A program made the position numbers and the translations under genes. The notes beneath the pieces are model-generated. The model had not been told where the DNA came from. It was given only the letters and a program-made list of their open reading frames with translations, and did not search any database. Source: Pseudomonadota bacterium (GTDB taxonomy: Bacteria; Pseudomonadota; Alphaproteobacteria; Rhizobiales; Rhizobiaceae). From it: 38,362 nucleotides of DNA. Shown here piece by piece: positions 7,534-16,095 of this stretch. The DNA is taken from the NCBI GenBank assembly GCA_023390055.1, contig JAEWDP010000010.1, forward strand, positions 1 through 38,362, read 5' to 3'. The first letter of the stretch is position 1. Each line of letters starts with the position of its first letter.

Positions 7534-8465
7534 TCTCGTCGGACGCTTTCGAGAACATTTTGAAACTGTGACATCACGGCATCCAACCGACCGTCGGGAC
7601 TTAGCTGGGGGTCGCTACGACCCGCCTGCCACAACGCTAAGATGGATGGAGCCGCCAGGGCCTGCTTGGCGAACCCGCGGAGACCGGATTGGGAAGGTCT
7701 GGTCTGTACATGCAACTGTCCATCTGCTCCGCCGGAAGCGGATGCTGGATCGCTTGGTCTTTCGAACTGTATCCCCCAAAAGCGCGAACTCTTGGCGATT
7801 GCTTCTGCACGTGTTGATACAGGAATGAGTCTCGGGGCGTAACTGGCACCTACACTTTTTGTCCAGTCATGCCATTTGAAATCATTAATGGAACGGGATG
7901 TGCTTACTGCTACCCAAGGGACGCGGAATGCGTCCGCCAGAATGGCTCCATGCATCGATTCGGCAACGATCATTTCTGATTGCGCTATTGCCCGGATGAC
8001 CTGCTTTGCCTCTCCGCGGGGATCGAGATATGTCAGACCGGCCGGTTCACATACAGCTTGCCACCTGCCGAATTCAGCTGATTCCCAATGCGGAATGAAC
8101 GTCTTCTTGTAAAGTTTCGGCAGGTTCTGGAATTCCGGCATTTGTGTAACCATGACCGCGGGATCCACGATCCCCTTGTCTTGCTCAAGCCTCAGCTTTC
8201 GTGCAGTCATCGGTCCACGGACACAACGGATATCCCATTCCCGGCTGTCGCTGACGTCGGGAGCGTTGCCGTAGCCATAACCACTACCCACGACCAGTTT
8301 ACGAACGCCGGTTGGGAGCAGGGCAGGGTTCAAGACAGTTCCGACACCAATTAGCATTAGTTCCTTGTGGACGTCTCGCAATCCTGGCAGCAGAAAATCC
8401 CAAAGCCACAGATTGAGGTCGTCACCGAAATTTCCGTGGTGTGATTCCCAGTGATAGGGCTTCAT
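7524..8465 (-). CDS. exoV: Succinoglycan pyruvyltransferase ExoV
   Basis: ExoV transfers pyruvate from phosphoenolpyruvate to the terminal glucose of the repeat unit as a 4,6-ketal. The 313-residue protein belongs to the polysaccharide pyruvyl transferase family: it begins with NFGDDLNLWLWDFLLPG (residues 11-27), then LIGVGTVL, the glycine-rich VVGSGYGYG block and RCVRGPMTARKL, and later IVAESMHGAILADAFRVPW (about 167-185). It follows exoW after 31 bases, so exoW-exoV is probably a two-gene operon. The C-terminal 70 residues are rich in small and basic residues. Confidence 0.92.
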   Translation of the reverse strand: MKPYHWESHHGNFGDDLNLWLWDFLLPGLRDVHKELMLIGVGTVLNPALLPTGVRKLVVGSGYGYGNAPDVSDSREWDIRCVRGPMTARKLRLEQDKGIVDPAVMVTQMPEFQNLPKLYKKTFIPHWESAEFGRWQAVCEPAGLTYLDPRGEAKQVIRAIAQSEMIVAESMHGAILADAFRVPWVAVSTSRSINDFKWHDWTKSVGASYAPRLIPVSTRAEAIAKSSRFWGIQFERPSDPASASGGADGQLHVQTRPSQSGLRGFAKQALAAPSILALWQAGRSDPQLSPDGRLDAVMSQFQNVLESVRRDYL

Positions 8466-8496
8466 TACGGTCTCCGTGAAAAATTGAACGAACGGA

Positions 8497-9465
8497 CTAG
8501 CATTTGCTGCCCGTGAACTTACTGGTGCCGAGCTCGACGATTGTCTTTACCAGTACAGGGTCTCGCCGGATCCACTGGACGAGGAAAGACAGGTCGGGAG
8601 CCTGTCCGCGACGGACACGCCCGGCCTGACTCCATAGAGCCTGTCGGCGAGCGGTATTCTTGTATGACGTAATGGATTCCACGTCTTGTGGCCTTCCGGC
8701 ATAGCGGGTTTCCAATGTGTCGAGCGCCACCCACGTATTGAATTGCTGCCGAAGAAACTGAGGAGACTGGTTGTCGATGCTGTGGAAGATGTTGAGACCC
8801 GTTCCGCGCCTTGCTCCCGTCTCGTCGCACAGGAGCGGACGCCGTGATGCAAAAATGCAGTCACAAAAATACAGAACGTCCTCTGCTGCCAATCGCAGGC
8901 TTGGTTCAAAGCGGATGGTTTCAAAAATGTTGCGGCCGATTACCATGCAGGAGAGATGCAGGAAGCTCCAGTTCTTCAGCATTACGCTTGCCAAATTTGG
9001 GAGCTCGATCACCAATGGCGCTTCGTTCAGGCGGATTCCTTCTTCTGTCTTTTCAAGCTTTGCCATGCCAAAGTGGTAGTAGAATTCCTCACTTGCTCCC
9101 ATTGATGCCCAATAACAGTCACTGTCAAAACGTGTCATTGTGTCATGTGCATTCTGCAAATGGTGGGGAAACCACTCGTCGTCCGAATCGAGAAATGCTA
9201 CGAATCTGGTTGACGCGGGAACATGGTCAAGTCCGGTGTTACGCGCACCGCCCGGTCCAGCATTCGGTTGCTTCGTGATCGTAATTTTGGATTTGTCCGT
9301 AGCACTAAGAAGGGAAAGTTCTCGATCTGCCGGTAGCGGTGATTCGTCATCAACCACGATAATATCGAAATCCTGATAGGTCTGGGCAAACACGGATTGC
9401 AATGCCCGACGAAGAATACCCGGCTCTTTCTGGTAGAATGGAATAACAACTGTGAATGTTGCCAT
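8497..9465 (-). CDS. exoW: Succinoglycan glucosyltransferase ExoW (GT2)
   Basis: ExoW adds the seventh sugar (a beta-1,3-linked glucose) of the octasaccharide. The 322-residue protein has a family 2 glycosyltransferase domain: TVVIPFYQKEPG (5-16), IIVVDDESPLP (35-45) and the metal-binding FLDSDDEWFP (about 90-99), with AAEDVLYF near residue 190. It is cytoplasmic, with no clear membrane segment. It is the promoter-proximal gene of the exoW-exoV pair and is divergent from exoT across 116 bases that contain two hairpins. Assignment to ExoW over the other GT2 enzymes rests on position and overall similarity. Confidence 0.91.
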   Translation of the reverse strand: MATFTVVIPFYQKEPGILRRALQSVFAQTYQDFDIIVVDDESPLPADRELSLLSATDKSKITITKQPNAGPGGARNTGLDHVPASTRFVAFLDSDDEWFPHHLQNAHDTMTRFDSDCYWASMGASEEFYYHFGMAKLEKTEEGIRLNEAPLVIELPNLASVMLKNWSFLHLSCMVIGRNIFETIRFEPSLRLAAEDVLYFCDCIFASRRPLLCDETGARRGTGLNIFHSIDNQSPQFLRQQFNTWVALDTLETRYAGRPQDVESITSYKNTARRQALWSQAGRVRRGQAPDLSFLVQWIRRDPVLVKTIVELGTSKFTGSKC

Positions 9466-9494
9466 TTTTTCGCCCCTGCTTTTTCAAAGGATTG

Positions 9495-9543
9495 GAAGCC
9501 GCTGGGCTTCAACTGATCTTGGTGGTGTGGCAGCCGGTGCCAC
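9495..9543. repeat. Tandem hairpins in the exoW-exoT divergent gap
   Basis: Two perfect 6-bp inverted repeats lie 16 bases apart: GAAGCC-GCTG-GGCTTC (9495-9510) and GTGGCA-GCCGG-TGCCAC (9527-9543). They occupy the middle of the 116-bp divergent promoter gap and may be operators or leader structures. Confidence 0.5.
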
Positions 9544-9581
9544 GGGTCTCAATCTAACCTCCAGAAAACAGGGCCACATCT

Positions 9582-11075
9582 ATGCCTCCAATCCACGGCG
9601 TGAAGACTGTCACGACAAATGTCGGATGGAGCGTGCTTTCAAAAACAGCCACATTCGGGCTGAAGTTTGTCACGGTTCCTATTCTGGCGCGGCTGCTTAC
9701 TCCAAGTGAGTTTGGTACCGTCGCCGTTGCGCTTACAGTGGTCCAGTTCCTGACGATGATCGGTGGAGCTGGACTGACGTCGGCGTTGATCATGGAACAG
9801 GAGGAGGACCGGGAGACGGTTGACAGCGTGTTCTGGGCCAACCTCGCAATGGCAACATTGATGTCGCTTGTACTTTATCTGGCTGCTGCTCCACTCGCGA
9901 TTGCCATGGGAGCACCGCAAAGCGCCACACTTCTGAAAGTAATGGCGCTACTTATTCCGATCCAGCTTTCCGGAGACGTTGCCTACTCGCTTCTGGCTAA
10001 ACAATTAAACTTCAGCAAGGATGCGATGTGGAGCACGATTTCCGAATCACTTGCGGCGCTGATCGCTGTTTTGATGGCTTATCTCGGATTTGGTGTATGG
10101 GCCCTGGTCGCCCAGCTTTTTGCCGCAGCTTTGATCCGGCTTTGTGGGCTCTACATTGCGTCAGGCTATGTCCCCGCGCCGGTTGTACGTCCTCGCAAAC
10201 TGCTACCGCTTCTTTCGTTTAGTTCAGGGGTGATGGGGTCGGAGATCGCGAATTTTGTTACTTTCCAATCACCGATGATCATCATTACCCGTCTGCTGGG
10301 CCTCGCTGACGCAGGGGCCTATTCGGTTGCGAACAGATTTGCCAGCATCCCTAATCAGGTGGTCCTTTCGGCAGTGATGGGCGTATTGTTTCCCGCGTTC
10401 AGCTTGATGGGAGATGATCGCAAACGGCGTGCAGATGCACTGATGCTAAGTACGCAGGTGACAACCGTCCTGCTTGCGCCGGCGATGTTCGGATTATGGG
10501 CAGTTGCGGAGCCTGCCATGCTTGTGATTTTTGGAACGGACTGGGCCTACGCATGGCGTGTTCTCGGCCTGCTTGCACTATCAAAGGCCATCATCACGCC
10601 GTGCAGCACGTTCATTCCCTACTTGAAAGGCACTGGGCACGGTCGGGTTCTTTTCTGGTCTGCAGTGTTGCGCGCAATCGTCACCACAGTAGTACTTGCG
10701 CTGGCTGCCAATCATGGGGGACTGGAGAAGGCGATGATGGCACTTTGCGCCGTCAATGCCGTGACACTCATTGGTTATTCGTGGGTTGTATTCCGTGTCG
10801 ATGAAATCCCTTTCCTGCGTGGTCTGCTGACCAGTAGCAGATCAATGATAAGCGCAATGGTCATGGCTGTCGCCGTTCGCTCGATTTTGGAGTCGTTACA
10901 GGGACAAATCCAAAATCCTTATGTGGAGCTGCTTGCAGGTGCGGTGACTGGAGGAGTGATCTATGCCGTCTTCCTGCTTTTGATGGAACAAGATTTGTTA
11001 CGCAAGCTGGTAGAACTCGCGAGGACGCGTCGGATGCCAAGTCAGGATCCTGCATTGTCAGACACCCCTCCGTGA
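9582..11075 (+). CDS. exoT: Succinoglycan repeat-unit flippase ExoT (Wzx-type)
   Basis: ExoT is a polysaccharide-transport (MATE/MurJ-like, Wzx) membrane protein that is required for export of succinoglycan, including low-molecular-weight forms. The 497-residue protein has about 12 to 14 membrane segments and the family opening NVGWSVLSKTATFGLKF followed by the ARLLTPSEFGTVAVA motif (about 38-52). Its length fits the Sinorhizobium protein. It stands alone on the plus strand: exoW is divergent and a 779-bp gap follows. The ATG at 9582 has no strong Shine-Dalgarno sequence, so initiation may be weak. A 6-bp hairpin (11064-11085) spans its stop codon. Confidence 0.92.
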   Translation: MPPIHGVKTVTTNVGWSVLSKTATFGLKFVTVPILARLLTPSEFGTVAVALTVVQFLTMIGGAGLTSALIMEQEEDRETVDSVFWANLAMATLMSLVLYLAAAPLAIAMGAPQSATLLKVMALLIPIQLSGDVAYSLLAKQLNFSKDAMWSTISESLAALIAVLMAYLGFGVWALVAQLFAAALIRLCGLYIASGYVPAPVVRPRKLLPLLSFSSGVMGSEIANFVTFQSPMIIITRLLGLADAGAYSVANRFASIPNQVVLSAVMGVLFPAFSLMGDDRKRRADALMLSTQVTTVLLAPAMFGLWAVAEPAMLVIFGTDWAYAWRVLGLLALSKAIITPCSTFIPYLKGTGHGRVLFWSAVLRAIVTTVVLALAANHGGLEKAMMALCAVNAVTLIGYSWVVFRVDEIPFLRGLLTSSRSMISAMVMAVAVRSILESLQGQIQNPYVELLAGAVTGGVIYAVFLLLMEQDLLRKLVELARTRRMPSQDPALSDTPP

Positions 11076-11854
11076 AAAAAGGGGTTTGCGAGAGCCTGTC
11101 GATTTCGACGGCAGCAGGACGAGAACCAGATGCTGGAGGAAGTTTTCGCTGAGAGTGCCTATGTTGGACAGCCGGCAAAAATCCAACCCTGGAATAAATT
11201 CGCTGTATCGGTTCTCGACGTTTTGTTTTGCCGGCATCCATCACAGACAATCGCGACCGGGGCTCAATCTCCGCGTACGTACCCACTGTTACCAGCGACG
11301 AAGTCAAGTTCAAACGCTCGCGTTCGGCGTACCAGAGAGCGATGCCGTTGATGCGCCGATCGGAAGTCTTGGCACTGTCGTCAGATGACCTGCCTGCTAT
11401 GGCGATCAAACCGGATCATTCAACATCCAAAACAACCCACGATTATGGTTCAATGCGTCTCAAACAAGCACTCGGACCCGCCGATGGCTGAATTGACTAC
11501 CTTCAAAAGGGAGCGGCAGTTCCCCGTACCCCAAGAACGGCTTTCCAGACTGATCGTTTAGTGCAGGTGGCGTCGCCATTGTTCAGCCTTATTCCAGCCG
11601 ACCAAGGCAGATCCTGCCTCTTACCATTTCGATTTAAATGCTGTCACGCAACTTATTTATCCGGAAATTCCAGCTGCAATTGAATGCCGAGGCTCGGGCA
11701 ACGTCGTTGCTTAGCAGGGGATCGGGGATGCGACAGTGCAGCAGAAGCAGACGGCCGACCGTAATCCAGGATTATCTTTTTGCTGAGTCGCCACATTTTG
11801 CGCCAATGTGGAACCGATCTTTTGTGGCGCGGGCATACGTCTGCTTTGACTGAA
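11076..11854. other. 779-bp gap between exoT and exoH (exoI position)
   Basis: No gene is recognised. Frames of 70-180 codons are open here, but they have no family match that I can see, no ribosome site, and unlikely residue mixes. In Sinorhizobium the thermonuclease-like exoI lies at this place; I find none of its expected motifs on either strand. The gap must hold the promoter of the exoHKLAMONP operon. Structures seen are an AGGCAG-ATC-CTGCCT hairpin (11605-11619) and the repeat at 11791-11811. Confidence 0.6.
11791..11811. repeat. Inverted repeat upstream of exoH
   Basis: A perfect 7-bp inverted repeat, CCACATT / AATGTGG, around a 7-base loop ends 43 bases before the exoH ATG. GCCACA (11790-11795) can instead pair with TGTGGC (11823-11828), so two exclusive hairpins are possible in a leader RNA. 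Confidence 0.5.
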
Positions 11855-13048
11855 ATGGTGGCGACGGGAGGCGCTGCCCAAATAGGGGTGACTCGTTTGG
11901 CGGTCGATCAGAACATATCCTCCCGCATCAATCTGATGCGTATTTTACTGATCTCGGGCATCGTGTTCGTTCACGTACCTTATGATCCGCTGACCAGTCC
12001 GTTCAATGGAACGAATGGAATCTTCGACTGGTTGAGAGTTTTTCTCGGGGACAGTTTCTTTCGCATAGGTGTTCCGTGTCTTAGCGCAATTTCCGGTTAT
12101 CTCCTGTTTCAGAAAGGCTGGCTGGCGTTTGACTTTGGAAAAGTTCTCAAATCCAAGTTGAAGTCAATCTTGACACCATTCTTGCTCTGGAATCTGGGCC
12201 TGTTTGTTCTGGTAGTTCTCGTACAGCGCGTCGGTATCGGTGTCGGATATTTTCCCGACCTGTGGCAGGCGTCGCTTCACGAACTTTTCGGTCAAGCGCT
12301 TGCCGTGGACGCGTTTCCGGTCAATCTGCCGCTATATTTTCTTCGCGACTTGTTTGTCTGCATTATTCTGTCGCCCGTTCTGGCTTTTCTGGTGCAGCGG
12401 ATACCGGTACTGATTTGCGGATTGCTGTTTGTGCTTGCCATTCTTCCGGATGTCACAATCGGGATCGTATTGAAAAAGTCGATCCTGTTCAGCTTTACCT
12501 TCGGGATCTTTCTCGCTTTGCACCGTATCGACACAAAGATGATGGATCGTAATGCTGTCATCGGTGTCATTGTCACCATCGTAGCAGCATTGGTGCTTTC
12601 GATTGGGCTTTATCAAACCGGTCCAGATTTTCCGTTCTGGCTCGACCTGGCAAGGAACATCCTCGCAATCGTCGGCGCTCTCGGCTTCTGGTTGTTGTCT
12701 GCATTGCTGATCCGAACGCGAACCGGTCAGCGTCTCGCCGAGACTGGAACTTTGAGTTTCTGGATCTTCTGCGCTCATTATCCGCTGCTTGTCGCCTTAT
12801 GGATGGTTTGGAACCGACTGGTTGGCGGGACCGGTTTCTATCCTTACTTCTACGTGGGCGCCATCGTCACAACCTTCTCCGTTCTGGTCGTGTCAAATCG
12901 TATCGTGGCGATACGAGCGCCATTTTTCCATCAGGTGCTTACCGGCAGTCGTGGACGCAAAAAGTCTGCTCATCTGGGGCCAGGCAACAGGACGCCACAA
13001 GCTGCTGCCACACCGCAGGGTGTCGCCATAAGCCAACAGCAAAGGTAG
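11855..13048 (+). CDS. exoH: Succinoglycan O-succinyltransferase ExoH (acyltransferase 3)
   Basis: ExoH adds the succinyl group that, in Sinorhizobium, is required for symbiotic activity and for cleavage to low-molecular-weight succinoglycan. The protein (397 residues from 11855) is an acyltransferase-3 membrane protein: RINLMRILLISGIVFVHVPYD near residues 25-45, then FRIGVPCLSAISGYLLF and about ten membrane segments. The start is uncertain: the ATG at 11855 has little ribosome-site support, and the GTG at 11888 (VTRLAVDQ) is close to what I would expect of the family N-terminus. The last 40 residues are polar and low in complexity. It heads the run exoH-K-L-A-M-O-N, with exoK starting 3 bases after it. 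Confidence 0.92.
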   Translation: MVATGGAAQIGVTRLAVDQNISSRINLMRILLISGIVFVHVPYDPLTSPFNGTNGIFDWLRVFLGDSFFRIGVPCLSAISGYLLFQKGWLAFDFGKVLKSKLKSILTPFLLWNLGLFVLVVLVQRVGIGVGYFPDLWQASLHELFGQALAVDAFPVNLPLYFLRDLFVCIILSPVLAFLVQRIPVLICGLLFVLAILPDVTIGIVLKKSILFSFTFGIFLALHRIDTKMMDRNAVIGVIVTIVAALVLSIGLYQTGPDFPFWLDLARNILAIVGALGFWLLSALLIRTRTGQRLAETGTLSFWIFCAHYPLLVALWMVWNRLVGGTGFYPYFYVGAIVTTFSVLVVSNRIVAIRAPFFHQVLTGSRGRKKSAHLGPGNRTPQAAATPQGVAISQQQR

Positions 13049-13051
13049 AAC

Positions 13052-13846
13052 ATGGCAAACGACATAATGAACACTCGTATTCGCCGGTGCATCATCGCTT
13101 GCGCCGTTCTTGCTGCAACGCCACCGGCGGTCTTTGCGCAGGATGATGCGACAGGCGTGTCATTCGTTGATGATTTCAAGCAGTTAAATCGCTCGTTCTG
13201 GTATGTTTCCGATGGTTGGAACAACGGCCCGCACCAGAATTGCACCTGGTCGAAAGACCAGGCTTCAATTGACGACGGAACATTGAAGTTGGGCTATGTG
13301 GCCGGCAAGACAGGTGAACGAGACTATGCCTGCGGCGAGGTCCAATCACGTGCGCGCTACGGATACGGCACCTTTGAGGTTCGCATGAAGGCAGCTACCG
13401 GCTCTGGGCTTAATTCTGCATTCTTTACCTATATCGGCCCGGTAGACAAGAAACCTCATGACGAAATCGATTTCGAGGTGCTTGGCAAGGATCCCAGTAA
13501 AGTCCAGCTTAACCAGTATATTTCTGGCAAAGGTGGCAATGAACAGCTGGCCTCCGTGCCCGGTGGCGCGAATGAAGCGTTCAACGACTACGCGTTCATC
13601 TGGGAAGCAAATCGCCTTCGCTATTTCGTGAATGGTCAGCTTGTTCACGAGGTCACCGACAAGGCGAAGATACCGTCGAACGCCCAGAAGATCTTCTTAA
13701 GCGTCTGGGGATCAGACAACCTCAAGGGATGGATGGGCCCATTCTCTTATGTCGGTCCGACAAGCATGAGCATTGATCGGATTGCGTTCACAGCGCTTGG
13801 AGAGCCCTGCCAATTCGAAGGGTCTGTACACTGCAGTCTCGATTAA
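13052..13846 (+). CDS. exoK: Secreted endo-1,3-1,4-beta-glycanase ExoK (GH16)
   Basis: ExoK is a secreted glycoside hydrolase family 16 enzyme that cuts nascent succinoglycan into shorter chains. The 264-residue protein begins with a signal peptide (basic residues to about 12, hydrophobic core about 13-24, likely cleavage near AFA-Q30). The catalytic GH16 motif DEIDFE lies at 137-142, giving E138 as nucleophile and E142 as acid/base. Upstream is YGYGTFEVRMKA (103-114), typical of GH16 strands. Four cysteines in the mature part (64, 94 and two near the C-terminus) could form disulfides. It begins 3 bases after the exoH stop, preceded by AAAGG. Confidence 0.94.
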   Translation: MANDIMNTRIRRCIIACAVLAATPPAVFAQDDATGVSFVDDFKQLNRSFWYVSDGWNNGPHQNCTWSKDQASIDDGTLKLGYVAGKTGERDYACGEVQSRARYGYGTFEVRMKAATGSGLNSAFFTYIGPVDKKPHDEIDFEVLGKDPSKVQLNQYISGKGGNEQLASVPGGANEAFNDYAFIWEANRLRYFVNGQLVHEVTDKAKIPSNAQKIFLSVWGSDNLKGWMGPFSYVGPTSMSIDRIAFTALGEPCQFEGSVHCSLD

Positions 13847-13893
13847 CCGTCCGATAAACCCGACTGAACCGGACCAGGTGGAGTCCTGATAAC

Positions 13894-15087
13894 GTGGCAT
13901 TGAAGATTCTGTACCTAGCGCACGATTTAACTGATGCAGCTGTTCGTCGACGCGTGCTCATGCTGAAACTCGGCGGTGCGCACGTAACAGTGGCCGGTTT
14001 TCAGCGGGCAGAGAATACGCTGGCTGGTGATGGCGATGTGACAACGATTTTCCTGGGGCGGACTGTAGATGGACGATTTGTCCAACGCCTACAGGCAGTT
14101 TTATCTGCGGCGATGTCGTTGAAGAAGGACCTGAAAAACGTTCCGGAACCGGATGTCATTGTCGCCAGAAATCTTGAGATGCTGGCACTTGCAGATCGCG
14201 CCTCCAAAAAATTTGGCGCGAAAGTACCGGTTATCTATGAGTGCTTGGACATCCATCGCCTGCTTTTGAACGATGGGCTGAAGGGGCGTATGCTGCGAGC
14301 GGCAGAAGGGTTTTTCGGACGGGATATCAAACTAATCATCACCAGTTCCCCGGCCTTCATTGATAACTATTTCTCCCGGCGTTCAAAGGTGGCGGCGCCT
14401 ACGCTGCTGCTTGAGAACAAGGTCCTGGTCCGGGGAAATCCAGCAGCCATCCCGCTTCCTAAACCGCGTCCACCGGGCGTTGGGCGACCATGGAAGATTG
14501 GGTGGTTTGGTGCCATTCGATGCAGCAAATCGCTGGCGATCCTCTCCGAGTTTGCAAGGCGAATGGAAGGCAAAGTGGAGGTGATCATCAGGGGGCGACC
14601 TTCCCATGGCGAGTTTGACAATTTTAGCCGGCAGGTTGCACTGGCACCATATGTGGAATTCGGCGGACCTTATCGAAACCCTGAGGATCTTGAAGCCATC
14701 TATTCAGATGTTCAGTTCGCGTGGGCAGTTGACTTCTTCGAGGAGGGCCTAAATTCCGAGTGGCTCTTGCCGAACCGACTTTATGAAAGCGCACTCCACG
14801 GAGCGATCCCTGTCGCGCTTAAATCCACCGAAACGGGGAAATTCCTAGAACGACGAGGGCTTGGGCTGGTTCTCGAGGCTGTTACACCAGACGATTTGGA
14901 AACACCGTTCAAAGCGATGGATGACAATTTCTACGAACGGCTTTTCAACGCAATGGCAGGAGCTGAACGCAGGCTGTGGGTAGCAGGTGCCGAGGAATGC
15001 CGCAGTCTCGTCGCACATCTCGGAATGTTTGATGCAAAGGGCATTTCTTCTCCATCCGAAGTCACCACTTCGCATGTTAAACCCTGA
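13894..15087 (+). CDS. exoL: Succinoglycan glucosyltransferase ExoL
   Basis: ExoL adds the third sugar (glucose, beta-1,4) to the lipid-linked chain. The 397-residue protein has a GT-B-like layout rather than GT2: an N-terminal Rossmann-type half starting ILYLAHDLTDAAVRRRVLMLK (residues 4-24), PDVIVARNLEMLALA (about 87-101), and a second half with GRPWKIGWFGAIR (about 198-210) and a helix rich in acidic residues near SEWLLPNRLYE (about 286-296). Start is a GTG at 13894, with GGTGGAG about 10 bases upstream. It follows exoK by 47 bases. The last 20 residues are polar. Confidence 0.9.
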   Translation: MALKILYLAHDLTDAAVRRRVLMLKLGGAHVTVAGFQRAENTLAGDGDVTTIFLGRTVDGRFVQRLQAVLSAAMSLKKDLKNVPEPDVIVARNLEMLALADRASKKFGAKVPVIYECLDIHRLLLNDGLKGRMLRAAEGFFGRDIKLIITSSPAFIDNYFSRRSKVAAPTLLLENKVLVRGNPAAIPLPKPRPPGVGRPWKIGWFGAIRCSKSLAILSEFARRMEGKVEVIIRGRPSHGEFDNFSRQVALAPYVEFGGPYRNPEDLEAIYSDVQFAWAVDFFEEGLNSEWLLPNRLYESALHGAIPVALKSTETGKFLERRGLGLVLEAVTPDDLETPFKAMDDNFYERLFNAMAGAERRLWVAGAEECRSLVAHLGMFDAKGISSPSEVTTSHVKP

Positions 15088-15096
15088 GGCCCCTTG

Positions 15097-16095
15097 ATGG
15101 TTGAAACTCCAATCAGCGATAAGAAGACACTTATCGTTATTCCATGCTTGAACGAGGCTGCCAATATCGAGCAGATATTGCGGCAGGTTTGCAGCGATTG
15201 TGAAAGCCTTGATGCTATCATCGCTGTCGTTGATGGCAGGAGCACTGATGGTACGCAGGACATTGTTACGAGAGCAATGGCGGAGTTTTCGAATCTGGTT
15301 CTCGTTGACAACCCCAAACGCTTGCAGGCTGCAGCCGTCAACCTTGCAGTCGAGCTCTATGGTGGCGGATGTGAGTATTTTATCCGTATCGATGCTCATG
15401 GTGAGTATCCCAATGGTTTTTGTCGAGTACTGTTGCAGGAGGTGATCGATCAGCAGGCAGACTCCGTTGTCGTTGGAATGAAGACGTCAGGTTTTGGCTT
15501 GTTCCAGAAGGCAACAGCTCTTGCACAGAATTCGAAGCTCGGTAACGGAGGTTCGAAGCATCGTGGTGGTGGGGGTGGTGAATGGGTTGTTCACGGTCAT
15601 CATGCATTGATGTCAGTCTCGGCTTTTCGATCTGTCGGAGGCTATGATGAAAGCTTCAGCCATAACGAAGATGCAGAACTCGACTACCGTCTCGGTTTTG
15701 CAGGCTTCAGGATCTGGATGACCTGTAGGACATTCATGGTCTACTATCCGAGGTCGACGGCTTCCAGTCTTTTTCGCCAATACCTCTGTTACGGCCGTGG
15801 ACGTGCAAGAAACATGCGCAAGCACCGCGGTCTGCCAAAAATCAGACAAGCGTTGCCGCTTGCTGTTGTCCCCGCATTTGCGGGGGCCCTCCTGGCCTTT
15901 CTTCACTGGAGTGTCGCGGTACCGTTCGCGGTCTGGGCCAGCATGTGCATGGCCTATGGGTTCTGGATCGCGATTGGTCAACGTAATCCGCTCGGTCCAC
16001 TCGCTGCGGTGTCAGCAATGATTATGCATTTTGCCTGGTCGGCAGGCTTTTGGACCGAATTACTCAGGATCAGGCCGCGAAGGATAGTGCGATGA
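15097..16095 (+). CDS. exoA: Succinoglycan glucosyltransferase ExoA (GT2)
   Basis: ExoA adds the second sugar (glucose, beta-1,3) to the galactose placed by ExoY. The 332-residue protein has a family 2 domain with TLIVIPCLNEAANIEQIL (11-28), VVDGRSTDGT (46-55), the FIRIDAHGEYP metal site (about 93-103) and NEDAELDYRL near residue 190. The C-terminal third carries two or three membrane segments (about 258-320), fitting membrane association. The ATG at 15097 has GAGG 8 bases upstream, and a TTG just before it is not needed. It overlaps exoM by 4 bp (ATGA), so the two are translationally coupled. Confidence 0.93.
   Translation: MVETPISDKKTLIVIPCLNEAANIEQILRQVCSDCESLDAIIAVVDGRSTDGTQDIVTRAMAEFSNLVLVDNPKRLQAAAVNLAVELYGGGCEYFIRIDAHGEYPNGFCRVLLQEVIDQQADSVVVGMKTSGFGLFQKATALAQNSKLGNGGSKHRGGGGGEWVVHGHHALMSVSAFRSVGGYDESFSHNEDAELDYRLGFAGFRIWMTCRTFMVYYPRSTASSLFRQYLCYGRGRARNMRKHRGLPKIRQALPLAVVPAFAGALLAFLHWSVAVPFAVWASMCMAYGFWIAIGQRNPLGPLAAVSAMIMHFAWSAGFWTELLRIRPRRIVR

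Noticed and set aside
10861..11409. A 182-codon minus-strand frame running from the exoT-exoH gap into antisense exoT
   Set aside because: I tested it as a possible exoI remnant. No thermonuclease motif is seen, and half of it is antisense to exoT.
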